From Brachionus rotundiformis (taxonomy: Eukaryota > Rotifera > Eurotatoria > Ploima > Brachionidae), in the NCBI GenBank assembly GCA_016802295.1, contig JAESIW010000200.1, forward strand, positions 1,953,923 to 2,017,922: DNA of 64,000 bases, read 5' to 3'. The notes under the pieces are model-generated. The model saw nothing but the letters and a program-made list of their open reading frames with translations, did no database searches and was not told the DNA's origin. Made by a program: the position numbers and the translations under genes. Positions 32,476 to 44,190 of the stretch are shown piece after piece (position 1 is the stretch's first letter; each line of letters opens with the position of its first letter).

Positions 32476-33921
32476 TTCGGATAATTATTCAAATTCAAAT
32501 TCTTCTATTTGGTATAATTATTTTATCTATACTTGCTTTCAATCAAATAATTTTAGAGCATCATCTTATATTAAGTTTAAAATTTAAAAATCTAAAAAAA
32601 TATTAATTAAAAACATATTAACTGATGAAGAATCGTATGTTTTTTTACAATTTAAATGCTAAAATCATGGGAAAAGACTGATATAAGATTTTAGACAAAA
32701 AAATCGTTGCTGAATGATGCAAAAAGAAAAGGACTTAAGTCCGAAACTAAATTTTATATGGTTTTTTTCGATCTAGCCACATGATATGCACTTAAATGAG
32801 GATTTAAAATTTTTTTGCAAGCATTCAACTTTTCTCATTGTTCGATTGCAAATTATGCATACTCAATTTTCATAGTTTTTGTTTATGAATTTTTTTTAGT
32901 CTAGTAAGAGGAGCATAAATTATTTTTTCGTAATTATGAGCGTGCAATAAAATCGACTTTGAAAATTTAAATTTTTTTATCATTTAATAAAAAAATTATC
33001 TTACATGATTTTCATTTAATATTTATTTAAAAAAAAATTTATTTACAAAAACTTTACAAATATTAAATAGTTGTTTATACACTGCCAGAATTTCGAAATT
33101 TTTACCTATTTGACTAATATTTAAATTCTAACTTAATTATAAAAACGCTTCTCCAAATTATTAAATTAAATTTTGAACACCTCTTTTAAAAATAAACTCA
33201 ATCGACAACTTAAAATAAAGATTGCTAAAAATTAATTTTTTAGGAAATTAAATTTGAAAGCAATATTTTTATAATCAAAAATGTATTATTAAAATGAAAT
33301 CAATTTTTTTTCAAACTCAATTGTCTTTATAAAGAAGTGGGTGTCTTTTGACGAGCAGAGACCGAAATATTTTAGCATCTTTTTTAATCTAGAGTTTAAT
33401 AAACCAGGAAAAATAGAAACCTAATAATTTTTAATTCTGATTTAAATAATCATCGCTTATTTTAAAAATAAATGTTTTTATAAAGAAAAAATATATTTGA
33501 TAACCAAAACTAACTAATTGAAAAAAAGATAAAATATAAAATGAAAATGTAAAAGCTTTTTTCTTTATTTTTAATAAATCAGCAAATGAATTCAAGATTT
33601 GCCTGGTTAACCTTATATTGATATTTACCAAAATGCTAGTCGGACAGGTTTTCAAAAGTTTTCTGAAATCTTGATATTTATTTTAAGACAAATTAAATGT
33701 TTGTACTAAAATAATACATTGAGAAAATTACAACTGATTTCAAAATTTGAAAATTGTTTAAATTTTTATTGAATCAATTTTGTGAACAAATCTCTATAAT
33801 AATAAATGATAATTTAAAAAAAGCTCACTAATGTTATAACTTATGCTGCCTTGATTATAAATTAAGCTCTAGACAGCTTCTACAAGTTTTTTATTTTTGA
33901 TTAGAGAACATAGTTAAAGGA
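32476..33921. other. AT-rich intergenic spacer
   Basis: Divergent promoters of the phosphate carrier (-) and the TBC gene (+) must lie here; no clear element is visible. The open frame at 33431-33655 (-) is Phe/Ile/Lys-rich noise. Confidence 0.5.
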
Positions 33922-36900
33922 ATGATCAGGAGCCATTTAAGAAAAACAAGCGAAAACAAGATTCTTGATCTGATCGTGGAATGTGAATATTTGGGAAATC
34001 TGGACATTGAAAGCAAGTACCTGACTCATTCGATCATAAAATGGTTGATTGCAGAGATAAAATTAATGCAAAATGATAGAAAACTGCCAGATTGTTATTT
34101 TGAGGTAAATGTTAGCAAAAATAATTTGTGTTTATGCAAAAAAGATGATGTACAACGACAGGAAATATTCAACCACAAATTGTCCGAGTTGTTTAAGCTA
34201 ACTTACTTACCAAATGATCCTGTTTGTTTTGGATATTTTTACAGAAAAAACAACACCTCGTTTAATTACTACACGCTACATGTATTTTCCTCGTCAAAAT
34301 CGAACTTGAGTCAAGTTATTAATGATTTTCAACAACGAGCTATTAAATTACATGAAAATTTAATTTATGAAAAATTGTTTGATTTCAAGCTGGTTACTAA
34401 GGTAATTAAAAATTTCTTAATTAGTTTTTTTTTCCTGACTCATGTGGGTTAAATTTTAATAAATTATATAAACGTAGACATCAATCAATTTGCCAAATGT
34501 ATGATTTACTTTTGATTAATGAGTTTTTTAAAAAGTTAAAAAATTAGGTTTTTAAAAAGAACTAATTATGATTCTGAAATAATTTATTTTTAAAAGTTAA
34601 TTTTAATATTGAAATTAAAAAAAATTATATTTATCTTTTAGGCTAAACGATTTTGTTAAGTATAAATAAAATAGAATAAAAATTTTGATTTGATTTCAAA
34701 TATATTTAATAAAAATTGCAGAGATAAAATCAACTCTTTTTTTAATCCTTTTTATTCAAAAAGGATTAAAAAATCATGCTTATCTTTATATTATTTGATA
34801 TTAATTGATAATATGAAAATTAAAGGAATAAAATTCTTTTAAATTTTTGAGTTTTAAACGTTTATTGAACGTTTATTGAAAAGAAGAAGAATTATTGATT
34901 TGAAAGATAAATCTAATTGTACAATAATTATTATAAAAGTAAAAGGAAATAGTGTTAGAGAGTAGTAAATATAGATGCTGGCTCACAGGGACCAATTATT
35001 GGCACTATTGCGAAATTTTCTGAGGAACTTCTGTAAAGAGCTATAATGGTAGGCAGCCTCGTTTGCCTTTCATGTTTGGAAAGGAAAGCGAGCATCTGGA
35101 CGGAGGTTGCATGGTTGAGAGGACGTAAAAAATTTTATAAGCTTGATTTTAAAACAAAATAAATAATTAAATTTAATTTCTAATTTTATTAACTTTAAGT
35201 TAAATTATTTATTTTTCTAAAGTTGGTAATTAGCCAAGAAGACTTGAATATTCCCAATTTTATAGAAATTTGTCTCGAAAAAGCCAATACCAATAACAAT
35301 TCTTATTCAAAAAGCATTTTTACAAACAAATTAAACAAACTTTTCAAACTCAAAAACGATTTTTACCTGCAATTGTTGTCCGATAAAAGGGTTTTGGTAA
35401 AATTTGGAGTAAACAAGATCTACTTGTTGGAAACAAATGAGGAACCAGTTGAGCAAGACTATAAAAATGTCCTTTATCTAAACAATTCAATTACGAATGA
35501 AAATTTTTTTTGCTTAGCTTATTCGAACAGTAATTGTGCAAAAAGCCAAAATCAGCCTGTAAATGCCCTAATTCTATACTCGGACAATGTGGAAACAATA
35601 GATGATGTAATCCGAGAATATGCTATAAATATTTCTTCTGAACTGAGCACAGATATAAAAAAAGATAAAAATTTTGACCATAAGATTGATCATAAGCCCG
35701 AAAATCATTCATGTGGTTTGTGCCCCATGAAACAATTTACTGAACTGTGCCAGTACTTGGAAAAATTAGACGATAATCATTACGAAATATACAACTATTT
35801 AATTGATAGATTAAACAATAATATAGATCTTGAGGATCAAAATTTTATTCTCGAATGTCTTAAAGACTTCAAGATTCAAAGTGAATACATAGTTGAAAAA
35901 AACCAACTTATAGTGGCCCTGTTACACAAAATTTGCCTCAGAAGGCAATCAAGACATTTAAATGATGTTTATAGCAATAAGAATAGCGGAATTAATTTGG
36001 TCTTGGTTGATTCAAGCCTATTGAATAGTAGACTTACTCAAAGTGTACACTCAAACCTAGTTAAAAAGAAAAAACTCCAGCGAAGCAGCACATTGGACTC
36101 GTTTGTTGAAACTAATGAAATCAGAAGCAAATTCAAGTCTGAAAAAATACCAGAATTTGGAAAAATACTAAAGCTTAGTTCTTCGCATCGATCTTTATGG
36201 GAATCAAACTCAAATTTGAATGAAATAAACCATTTTAATGGTAATTCAAGCAAAAAATCTATTTTTTATAAAATAGTCGGATCGCCTTGCGTTGTCAATC
36301 AAGAAATAAACAAGGTAGAAAATTTTTCAAAGCGTTTTCGAACTGGATATGAAATTAGACAATTTTGGAAAAAAGTCATATCTGAACAAATAATTTTAAT
36401 TAAAATGGAAAAAGAAAATTTAAAAATGAGCAATAGAGCTAAATTTGCTCTACAAAATAAAATTGATTTGCACAAAGCTAATTTTAATTATGTTGAAATA
36501 ACACCTTGTTTGAAAGAAGTGGACAAAATTTGGCATAAATGGTTATCTTTAGATGAAAATAGTGATGAGTTTAAAGCAATTAGTATGGATGAGATTAAAA
36601 ATATAGTTTTTAAAGGCGTACCACAGGTTAAACGAGAAAAAATTTGGTTCTGGTTAATAAGAAAACATAAAAAAAATCAAAATAATGAGAGCAAATTGCG
36701 TCTTGACCTGAGCTATAAAGAAATATTGTCACAATCGACTATTCATCAGCATGCAATTCTTCTCGATCTGGGTCGTACTTTTCCTACGCATCCAAATTTT
36801 TCCAAAAAGTACGGACCAGGACAATTAGCATTGTTCAATGTGCTAAAAGCATACTCAATATTGGATAGTGAAGTTGGTTATTGTCAGGGCTTGAGCTTTA

Positions 36901-37793
36901 TTGTTGGTATTTTGTTGATTCATGTAAATAATAATGAAGAAAAAGCATTCAATTTGTTAAAGTTTTTGTTGGTAGATTTAAATTTTCGGGAACAATATAA
37001 ACCAGACATGGTCCCCTTACAAAGGCATATGTACCAATTTTCTCGCCTTTTGCAAGAAAATTGTGCTGAAGTATTTAATCATTTTGAAAACTTTGACCTA
37101 TCAGCATCTCTATATGCGGCACCATGGTTCTTAAGTAATTAAATTTGTTCTTGAATTTTTTTTTAATATTTATTTTTAAATAGCACTTTTTTCATCTCAA
37201 TTTCAAATTGGCTTTGTAGCCCGGGTTTTTGATTATCTTTTTACCGAAGGTAATCTGTGCCTTTTCAAACTATCACTGGCAATTTTGACCATTCATAAAC
37301 CACTTTTGCAAAGTTGTGATACATTCGAGTCAGTTGTGAGTCATATTAAATCGACCATTCCAGAAATGAGCTTAATTGAGTCCGAATTAATAATAAATAA
37401 AGCTTTTGCTTATAAGGATATAGAAACACAGCTTGATAGATACGAAATAGAATTTAGTGTTTTGTTCGAGGAGTTTTCGAATATCCAAAACAACCATAAT
37501 AACAAATCTAGCTATTCAAATGGTGAATTTTTGATATTATAAAAAATAGAGAAAAAATTATTTTTTAATATTTAGAAATGGATAATATTAAACTAAGAGC
37601 TGAATGTGATAGTTTAAAAGAAAAGCTAAAACAAATTCAAACGCAAATCAGTAATCAAGATAATTATTTTTTTAAACTTCATTTGGAAAACAAAAATCTT
37701 AAATCTCGGGTTGATTCGCTTGAATTAGAAAAATTAAATTTATTAAACATAATCCAAGAAAAAGATAATATGTTAAATAATTTAATAAATTAG
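33922..37793 (+). CDS. TBC1D1/TBC1D4: TBC1D1/TBC1D4-type Rab GTPase-activating protein
   Basis: RabGAP of the AS160 group, which controls Rab8/10-type vesicle exocytosis. Exons: 33922-34401, 35223-37134, 37184 to about 37526, and about 37575-37793. Exon 1 encodes a first PTB domain (ECEYLGNLDIESKYLTHSII to HVFSSSKSNLSQVINDFQQR). Exon 2 begins with a second PTB-like domain and a Cys-bearing linker (HSCGLCPMKQFTELCQYLEK), then the TBC domain: IWHKWLSLDENSDEF, FKGVPQVKREKIWFWLI, LLDLGRTFPTHPNFSKKYGP, EVGYCQGLSFIVGILL, YKPDMVPLQRHMYQ, LYAAPWFLTLFSSQFQIGFV. Both catalytic fingers are intact: Arg in DLGRTFP (codon 36774-36776) and Gln in YCQG (codon 36885-36887). A C-terminal coiled coil ends the protein (about 1015 residues). 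PAPWF-to-LTLFSSQF and GPGQLALFN are typical of TBC1D1/4. Introns 1 (821 bp) is unusually long. Confidence 0.93.
34859..34880. repeat. Tandem duplication of 11 bases
   Basis: ACGTTTATTGA occurs twice head to tail in intron 1 of the TBC gene, about 90 bases before the structured island. Confidence 0.7.
34965..35127 (+). other. Structured, GC-richer island inside intron 1 of the TBC gene
   Basis: About 160 bases near 45% G+C in an intron otherwise near 15-20%. A 14-bp stem (35058-35071 with 35079-35092; one G-U and one mismatch) closes a 7-base loop. GATGCT at 34974-34979 is complementary to AGCATC at 35091-35096, which would enclose the island (overlapping the stem by two bases). Intronic position, composition and folding would suit a hosted small RNA such as a snoRNA, but I could not find clear C/D boxes or an H/ACA hinge with a terminal ACA. 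An old mobile-element insertion is the main alternative. Confidence 0.35.
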
Positions 37794-37796
37794 AAT

Positions 37797-40297
37797 TATC
37801 TTTATTTTATAAAGCTAGGTGCTTTTATAATTTTTTTATTGTAATAATTCCATTTATGATTTATCATATTTATTCAATATTCAGATCTCTAATATTTTGA
37901 AAATTATATTTATTTTTTTTAAAGTTAAAATCTTATTAAATTAATGCATTCTTGACAATTTAATAAATTTATATTATTAGCTTTTCATTTTGTATTTATT
38001 TCAAATTAATTTTTTAATAAAGAATTTCTACAATAGACAATTTTATTATCAGATACGGTTTAATAATTAAAAATATCAATTCGTTTTATTCAACTACGCA
38101 TAAATTTAGTTGACATTTTAAAGTTGGCTTTGGTTGTAGTTTTAGTGTATGATCAAATTTTATTAATAATCAAAATTTTTTTTTAAGTAAAAGATTTAGA
38201 TAATTTTTTACTAAAAGAGTAATAAAATATTGAATAATCATGTAATTTCTAGGTGAGTGAGAAAATAAAAAAATCTTTTTTATGTTAAAAATAAAAATTA
38301 AAAAGATTGACCCATTTTATTTGACTTGATCAACTTGTCAAAAAAATTCATCTTATTTAAAGTTTATATCTTATTTACATTAGTTTAAAATATTTCTTTT
38401 GTATTTTTTGATTTGTAAAACGGAAATTGTATCTGAATTATTTATTCAATACTTTATAATATATTTTTTATTGTATAGGTTGAAGTTTTAAAAAAAATAT
38501 CTTAAAAATATATAATTCAAATCTTTGATGATATATATTTGGGTTTTAAATAATCATTCAAAAATTTTTCACTGAGCAAGAATGAGTCAGCTTTAAAGAA
38601 AAAATAAAATAATTTCGAAAGCTACCGAGTGAGTATAAAACAGCATTATTTATAGTAAAATTAAATTAAGAAACTCTCCGGCTATTTGGAATCGATCTTA
38701 GTACCCCCTTTCAGTTGCATGACCAATGTTCTTTATTTAATTGAAAATTTATTATGAAATTCTTAATTACTTAGTTCAAATCTTTGATGAAAGCCATGTG
38801 ATAATTAAGCTGTAAATTTGTAATGTAAATCAAAATTTAAAATAAGTTATTCAATAAAATTAAAGTAAAACTTTCCACAATAAAATTTAATTTGGCAATT
38901 TATTAAAAATAACATTCAAAATTTTAAATGTTTTTTTTCTCCTAAAGTTTAGGTTTAATTTACTAAAAAAAGAAAGAAAAACACTATTTAGTAACTAAAG
39001 AAAGAATTCAGAAAGCTTACATAATAGATTTTAAAAAAAGGCTTGAGGCTTATAATTTTAAACTTGTATTTTCTTTGTTTATCTAATAATAATGAGTTTT
39101 ATTGCAAATCATTGAAATTATTATTTTATATATGATTGTTTTTTTTTTCAAATAAAAATATTTCTTTTAAACTTAAGAAAAAAATAATGAAATCTTAGTA
39201 ATCAATTTAGATGAAAAAAATTTAATCAAATTATGCTTAAAATAAAATTAAATAGCTAAAAAAATAAATTTTTAAATTCTAAAAATTAGTGAAAAATAAT
39301 TGTTATTCCTATTGAAAAATATTAATTACTTAGATGAGTATTTTATTCCATTGTAATAAAAAAATAATTCAGTTTTTAATATTCTGATTGTCTTCATTCT
39401 TTTCTTACATAATGAAAAAATAAAACATTTTTGAAAATTCTTTCAAACTTTTAAAACAATGAACTAATATTTATTTTGTCATCGCGATAAATTAATTTAC
39501 TTGAAAAGAATCTTGTATAATTTACATTTTATCCAATAAAAAATATGCACCTTTAATTATTAGTACTTAATTATCATGATATTTTAGTTTTATCTAATTT
39601 ACCATTTAAGTTCAAAAAAAATTCAACTATTTAAAGTAAGATAGTCAAAGTATCAAATGATAAAAAATTAAAAATTAACCTATTCAATTGAAATGACTTT
39701 TTGAGCCTTAACTAAGACAAAAAATAATTTCTTTTTGAAAAACAGGTTTTAATTATAAAAATGTTATCTAAAATTCAATAAAATCACGTCATGTAAATAA
39801 TTAAAAAAAACACTTATCTTTTAAAATATTTATTTCGGCTTTTATCAAAGCAGTATTTATACTTTAAGAATCAATGTAAATAATTAACTAAAAAATTTTC
39901 TCATAAATCAAGTTTTTGCCATGATACCAAATGAAATAAAAATTTTTACTAAAAATAATATAAATATATATTTAAATAAATCAATAATTAGTTCCAAATA
40001 GAATTAGAGAGAGAAAGTGAGAAAAATCTAAACATTTCACCGAACAAACTCAGCTTTTGAGCTCAAATCTCAAAACTTGGTCCAACTAGCTAATAGCAAT
40101 ACAACCAGGCCAATAATACATTTATAATAAGAAGAAAAATAATATAAAATTCAGAAAAAATACTTATATCTTTGAAAAAAATGTACAATAGTTTGTCAGA
40201 AAAAAAATATGAAAAAAAATATCATTGTATCAATTGTGTACCATCTACTCGAGTATCTTGACTTGCCAAACGCGAAAAATGCCAGCCAATACTAGGC
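37797..40297. other. AT-rich intergenic spacer between converging genes
   Basis: About 2.5 kb with no protein gene. It includes a degenerate tRNA-like fragment near 38670-38735, described separately, and the 3' UTR of the nuclear receptor at its right end. Confidence 0.5.
38670..38735 (-). repeat. Degenerate tRNA-derived (SINE-like) fragment
   Basis: On the minus strand the sequence reads GAACATTGGTCATGCAACTG, then AAAGGGGG, then AGATCGATTCC (38688-38698), which matches 9 of 11 positions of the polymerase III B box GGTTCGANTCC. The first part looks like the anticodon arm of a tRNA with TGC (Ala) in the loop, but the stem is only partly paired, U33 is A, the T stem does not pair and no 5' acceptor strand is present. 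So it is a relic of a tRNA or tRNA-derived SINE, not a working tRNA gene. Confidence 0.35.
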
Positions 40298-42291
40298 CTA
40301 CTGAATATAGTCGTGAGAATACGCTTCTTGTTTTATATCAGATTTTTCGTTGAAGCCAACTGAGCTAGGTGGTAGAGAGCTCACCGACTGAACACTGGAT
40401 GAAGCGCTTGACGAGTTTATAGAAGACGGTGGCGTGTGATCTGATGGAAAGCTGAATACTTCTTTCATTAGTGGTCGCACGAACTCCGAGTCAGACTTCT
40501 CGACCACTGTTCTCTCGAACCATTTGGCCAAATCATTTATCTTGCTCACTTCAAAAAGCATGCCCTTAAGAACAAGATTTGCCTTGTTCATGCAACCCAT
40601 TCGCTCGCATAGGCTTGCAAATGTCAAATTCATATACTTATCTTGTAAATTTTTTATCATTACTCTCTCATCTGTATTTAGTGTATCATTTATTGGATCA
40701 AATAGAATTATCAGCATTAAAAGTTTTATGTAAACCATGTCGCCTTGGCACAGATCGTGCAAATTTATGGTTATGTTAATTATTTTTTGATATACCTCAT
40801 CGCCATAGACCGACTTGAGCGAATCGGCCGAAAACGGTATGTCATCTGTTTCAGGTTCTTTAAATGAATTTTGCTCTTTGTTATAAGAATTGATGCCATG
40901 GATTTGTATTATGGTCATCATGTTTTGTTTGAGTAGCTTTACCATTAGGTCATGGTTTAAATTTCGAAAATCTGATATGAGTTTAAAGTAGAAAATGATT
41001 CTTCTGACGCCCAATTCGGTCAAATTGATGGTGTCGTTTATGTTGTCCGAGTCTTTTGGCTGACCATAAGCCTTGACCAACTGAATGGCTTGTTTGTATG
41101 CCTTTCGTATGGCTTCAATGGTTGATTTTTCAACTGGTCTCGATGATCGAGCATGCTCTTGTTCGTTGAGTGATGGTGATGACGAATTAGACGGTGGTTG
41201 CGATGTTATGGACTGAGGTGACAAAGTTGAATAGATAGCGGCAGTGTGAAATTTTTTACCTCTATCTTCGACACTCTTTTTGGAATCGTCATTTTCGTAA
41301 AAAAATGTACCCACGTGACTAGATGTGTTCGGATAAGACGAGTACATGTTTGGAAGAGAGTGTGCTTGGGGCTGATTATCGGAATAAAATGTGCTGTTGT
41401 ACGGTGATTGTTTGGTCATGTCGGTCGCGTATTTTTTCTTCTCATCGCCGCTTATGCGGCTTTGGTCAGACGGCTTTTGGTCTAACAACGAATGACGTCT
41501 TCGTCGACGTCTTCTTCTTATTGGTTTTACTATTGGTGTTGGCATCGATTGCTCGCTTTGTGACATACTTTCGGACACATTTCCATCTAAATATTAAAAA
41601 TTATTTAATTCACAAAATTTTTTTAAAATATAAATAAAAATTAATCAAGTACCTGTTGTTTTTTTCTTCCGATTTTCTTGGATTTTTCGTCTCTTTTCCT
41701 CGCGTTCCATTTCTGTCATTATCCAATCTCGTCTCATGCCCAAATTAAAACATTTTACTATGCGACATTTTTTACATTTTTTTCTTGTCTGAATATTTAT
41801 TTCGCATTGGTTGTTATTCGAGCAACGAAAAAGATTCTTTTTTTTTGAAAATAATTATTATTATTTTTTCTTAATAATAGATAATTATCTAATAATAGAT
41901 AATTTCTATTATCTATTATTAGATAACTTACCAATGGTCTGAATGCGTTTCGTCTGAAGAAAGCTTTGCAAGATTCGCACGTAATGGCATCAAAATTGTA
42001 TCCGTTGGCAGACGCACCGCACACCACACATGTAAGCTCGCCTTTAGGTCTCTTTAAATTCACCGATCCGACACCCAAGGTCATCTTGTCCTCTTCATCA
42101 GGCTCGTCTTCATATTCCTCCTCGTCATAATAGTCGTACTCGTCTTCGTTAAGCTTTTTGGTCCGATTGAGCTGCTGCTGAAGTTCTAAATGCAATTGCA
42201 GCTGTTGCTGGTTCATTTGGGCGCCAAACGAAAACGAATGACTCGAGCTCGTATCAAATGGAAGGTTGGAGTTATATGCAAAATTTTGCAT
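40298..42291 (-). CDS. Nuclear receptor, NR1J/DAF-12/DHR96-like
   Basis: Ligand-regulated transcription factor. Exons: 41932-42291, 41653-41836, 40298-41586. Exon 1 has a Gln-rich and an acidic stretch (DEYDYYDEEEYEDEPDEEDK) and the first zinc finger, LTCVVCGASANGYNFDAITC, then CESCKAFFRRNAFRPL. Exon 2 gives the second finger NLFRCSNNNQCEINIQTRKK, CKKCRIVKCFNLGMRRDWIM. The P-box CESCKA is the one used by the NR1J / DAF-12 / DHR96 / NHR-8 group, which respond to sterols and xenobiotics. Exon 3 has a Ser-rich basic hinge (PIRRRRRRRRHSLLDQKPSD), then a ligand-binding domain: FRNLNHDLMVKLLKQNMMTI (helix 3-5), LCQGDMVYIKLLMLIILFDP, MIKNLQDKYMNLTFASLCER (helix 8-9), ending in FSFPSD. A canonical AF-2 helix at the end is not obvious. 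About 610 residues. Confidence 0.9.
41885..41926. repeat. Perfect 19-bp inverted repeat in intron 1 of the nuclear receptor gene
   Basis: Arms 41885-41903 and 41908-41926 are exactly complementary with a 4-base loop (TTCT); the left arm is largely repeated once more just before it (TTAATAATAGATAATTATCT). The hairpin fills almost half of the 95-base intron and begins four bases inside the 5' splice site. Confidence 0.9.
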
Positions 42292-44190
42292 TTTTTTTTA
42301 AATAATCTAAATTAAAAAAATAAAATAATGAGTTTTCAAATATGTTTTTTTTTTAAATTCTTCAACATAAAATATTATAATAGTAATTGTTTGGCAATAT
42401 AATGGCATACTGAATCGACAACTAGCTTGTGCACGAATAAAACTTGTCGGGCTTATATACCAAGCATGGATACTTGTACTCTTAGTCAATTAGCAAATTT
42501 AAATAGATAGCCTATTGATTTAACACGTTCAGACCGATGCACATAACTGTCCTTAATGTAGAGCATTTTTTATGTAATTAGCTATTTGCCACTGAATATA
42601 TGCAATCTTAACCAATAACTTAGTATTTTTAAATCTAGCTAACACATTCTATCTGACATATAAATTATTATAATTTGAAATTTGAAATTGAACGCTTCTT
42701 GATTTCAAAACACGCAAACAAATTAGAAAAATGGATGGTTTAAGAGAATAAAGTAAAAAGAAAAGAGCTCGTCGATTTGATAAGAAGCCGAGCTCTTGAA
42801 GATTCCTCAAGGGATATTAAAATCGATTTTTGATGCCTAATTAAATGAATTAAATTTGTTTAAGGTGATCCTTATGTAGCGCGTTGACTAGCTAAGAATA
42901 CACTTTGAATGCACGCAATTTGGAGCTATTTGAAGTTATTTATTTTGAGATATTGCGCATTTGGAAGCCACCTCTGCAGAGCAATACGCTCTTGGCCAAT
43001 TTATACCATCCTTCATAGATCATTGCCTACTACTAAACCTGAAAATTCCACAAACTAGACAAATTTAAAAACTTGTTATCTCTTTTTTGTGTTTAAATTG
43101 GGTTAGTTTGATCAAATAGATATTAAAAATAAAACATAACCAAAAATATCTAATGAATTCAAACCAAGCTTAGATAAACGATGTCACTCCCATACGAACC
43201 CTTAAAGTTAAAAGAGAATTGAAAGAGATACGCTGAAATTTAAACAAAAATTATTTGCCTAGCGATGGAACAGGTAAAATGCTTTTGTTGGAAAAATATT
43301 TTTAATTACCTGAAACAAAAAATGAAAAAAAATAATGGAAGAAAAGAAATGATAATCAAGACTTGGGAGCAGAGATGCGCCAGATGAAAGCTTAGAGCAC
43401 ATTTAAAAAAAAAATAGCGTACGCACTAATTATGCTAGTTGATAAATTTTTTTCCAAATTTTGAGTGTAATCGTTCACGAACTTGCCAACCTATATTATA
43501 AAATAAATTTCTTAAGAGTGCGTTTTATTAAAATAAGTTTCAAAATAAAATTAAAATTATTTTTATAGCAAAAAATTAACTCCAAACTAACAGAGTTTTA
43601 AAAGAGCTTTTCTTTTAATTTTAAATTTTAAATTAACCTGTAAAATTAGGAATATTTTATGATTGCTAAAAAGCTTTGAAAAAAATTTGAGAAAAACATT
43701 CTGCTTATAAATTTATATTGATTTGTCGTCAATTTAGCTTAAACAAATAAGCTCAGTTACCTTGGTTCTCATCCGTTTTTTACTAATTTAAATATAAAAA
43801 AAATCTAAACAAAAAATAATTAAGCTTTTGATTGATTAAAAAACTCTTCTAGTTCGTGTATAAACGTTTAGCGCTTGACGATACAAACTCACTGAACGTA
43901 AATTATTTTAGTGAACTAGAAATTTAAAAACCTAAAAATGTAAACTTTGATTTTCACCAAAATTTGAAGCCATTGAATGCACGGCTCTTTACTTAACCAA
44001 AAATTTGCATGCTTTCACAAAAAACTAGACTTGGACTAAATTGCTTAGTAAATGAGCTGAAGCAAAAAGCTAAATTTTTAGAAAAAAAAAATTCTTGCTT
44101 TGAGAAAGTTCGGCTTAGGAAAAAAAAATGCAAACTGGTAATACATGTTAAAATTTGAATTTTGGCAATAAAAACCATTTTGATCTAGAA
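42292..44190. other. Intergenic spacer, divergent promoters
   Basis: The part at 42380-43030 is less AT-rich than other spacers and probably holds the upstream region of the nuclear receptor. A 9-bp inverted repeat (AAGAGCTCG at 42763-42771, CGAGCTCTT at 42789-42797) could form a stem of 9 bp with a 17-base loop. No gene is seen. The frame opening at 44155 in front of the stathmin ATG is probably untranslated. Confidence 0.45.

Noticed and set aside
33431..33655. 74-codon minus-strand frame
   Set aside because: Phe/Ile/Lys-rich noise without splice partners or homologous pattern.
38670..38735. Functional tRNA-Ala gene
   Set aside because: T stem unpaired, U33 replaced, no acceptor stem; kept only as a relic.
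40524..41637. Plus-strand frames opposite the nuclear receptor
   Set aside because: Antisense to the ligand-binding domain and hinge, which carry the conserved motifs.
42763..42797. 9-bp inverted repeat as an operator or terminator
   Set aside because: Too short and isolated in a eukaryotic spacer; could be chance.
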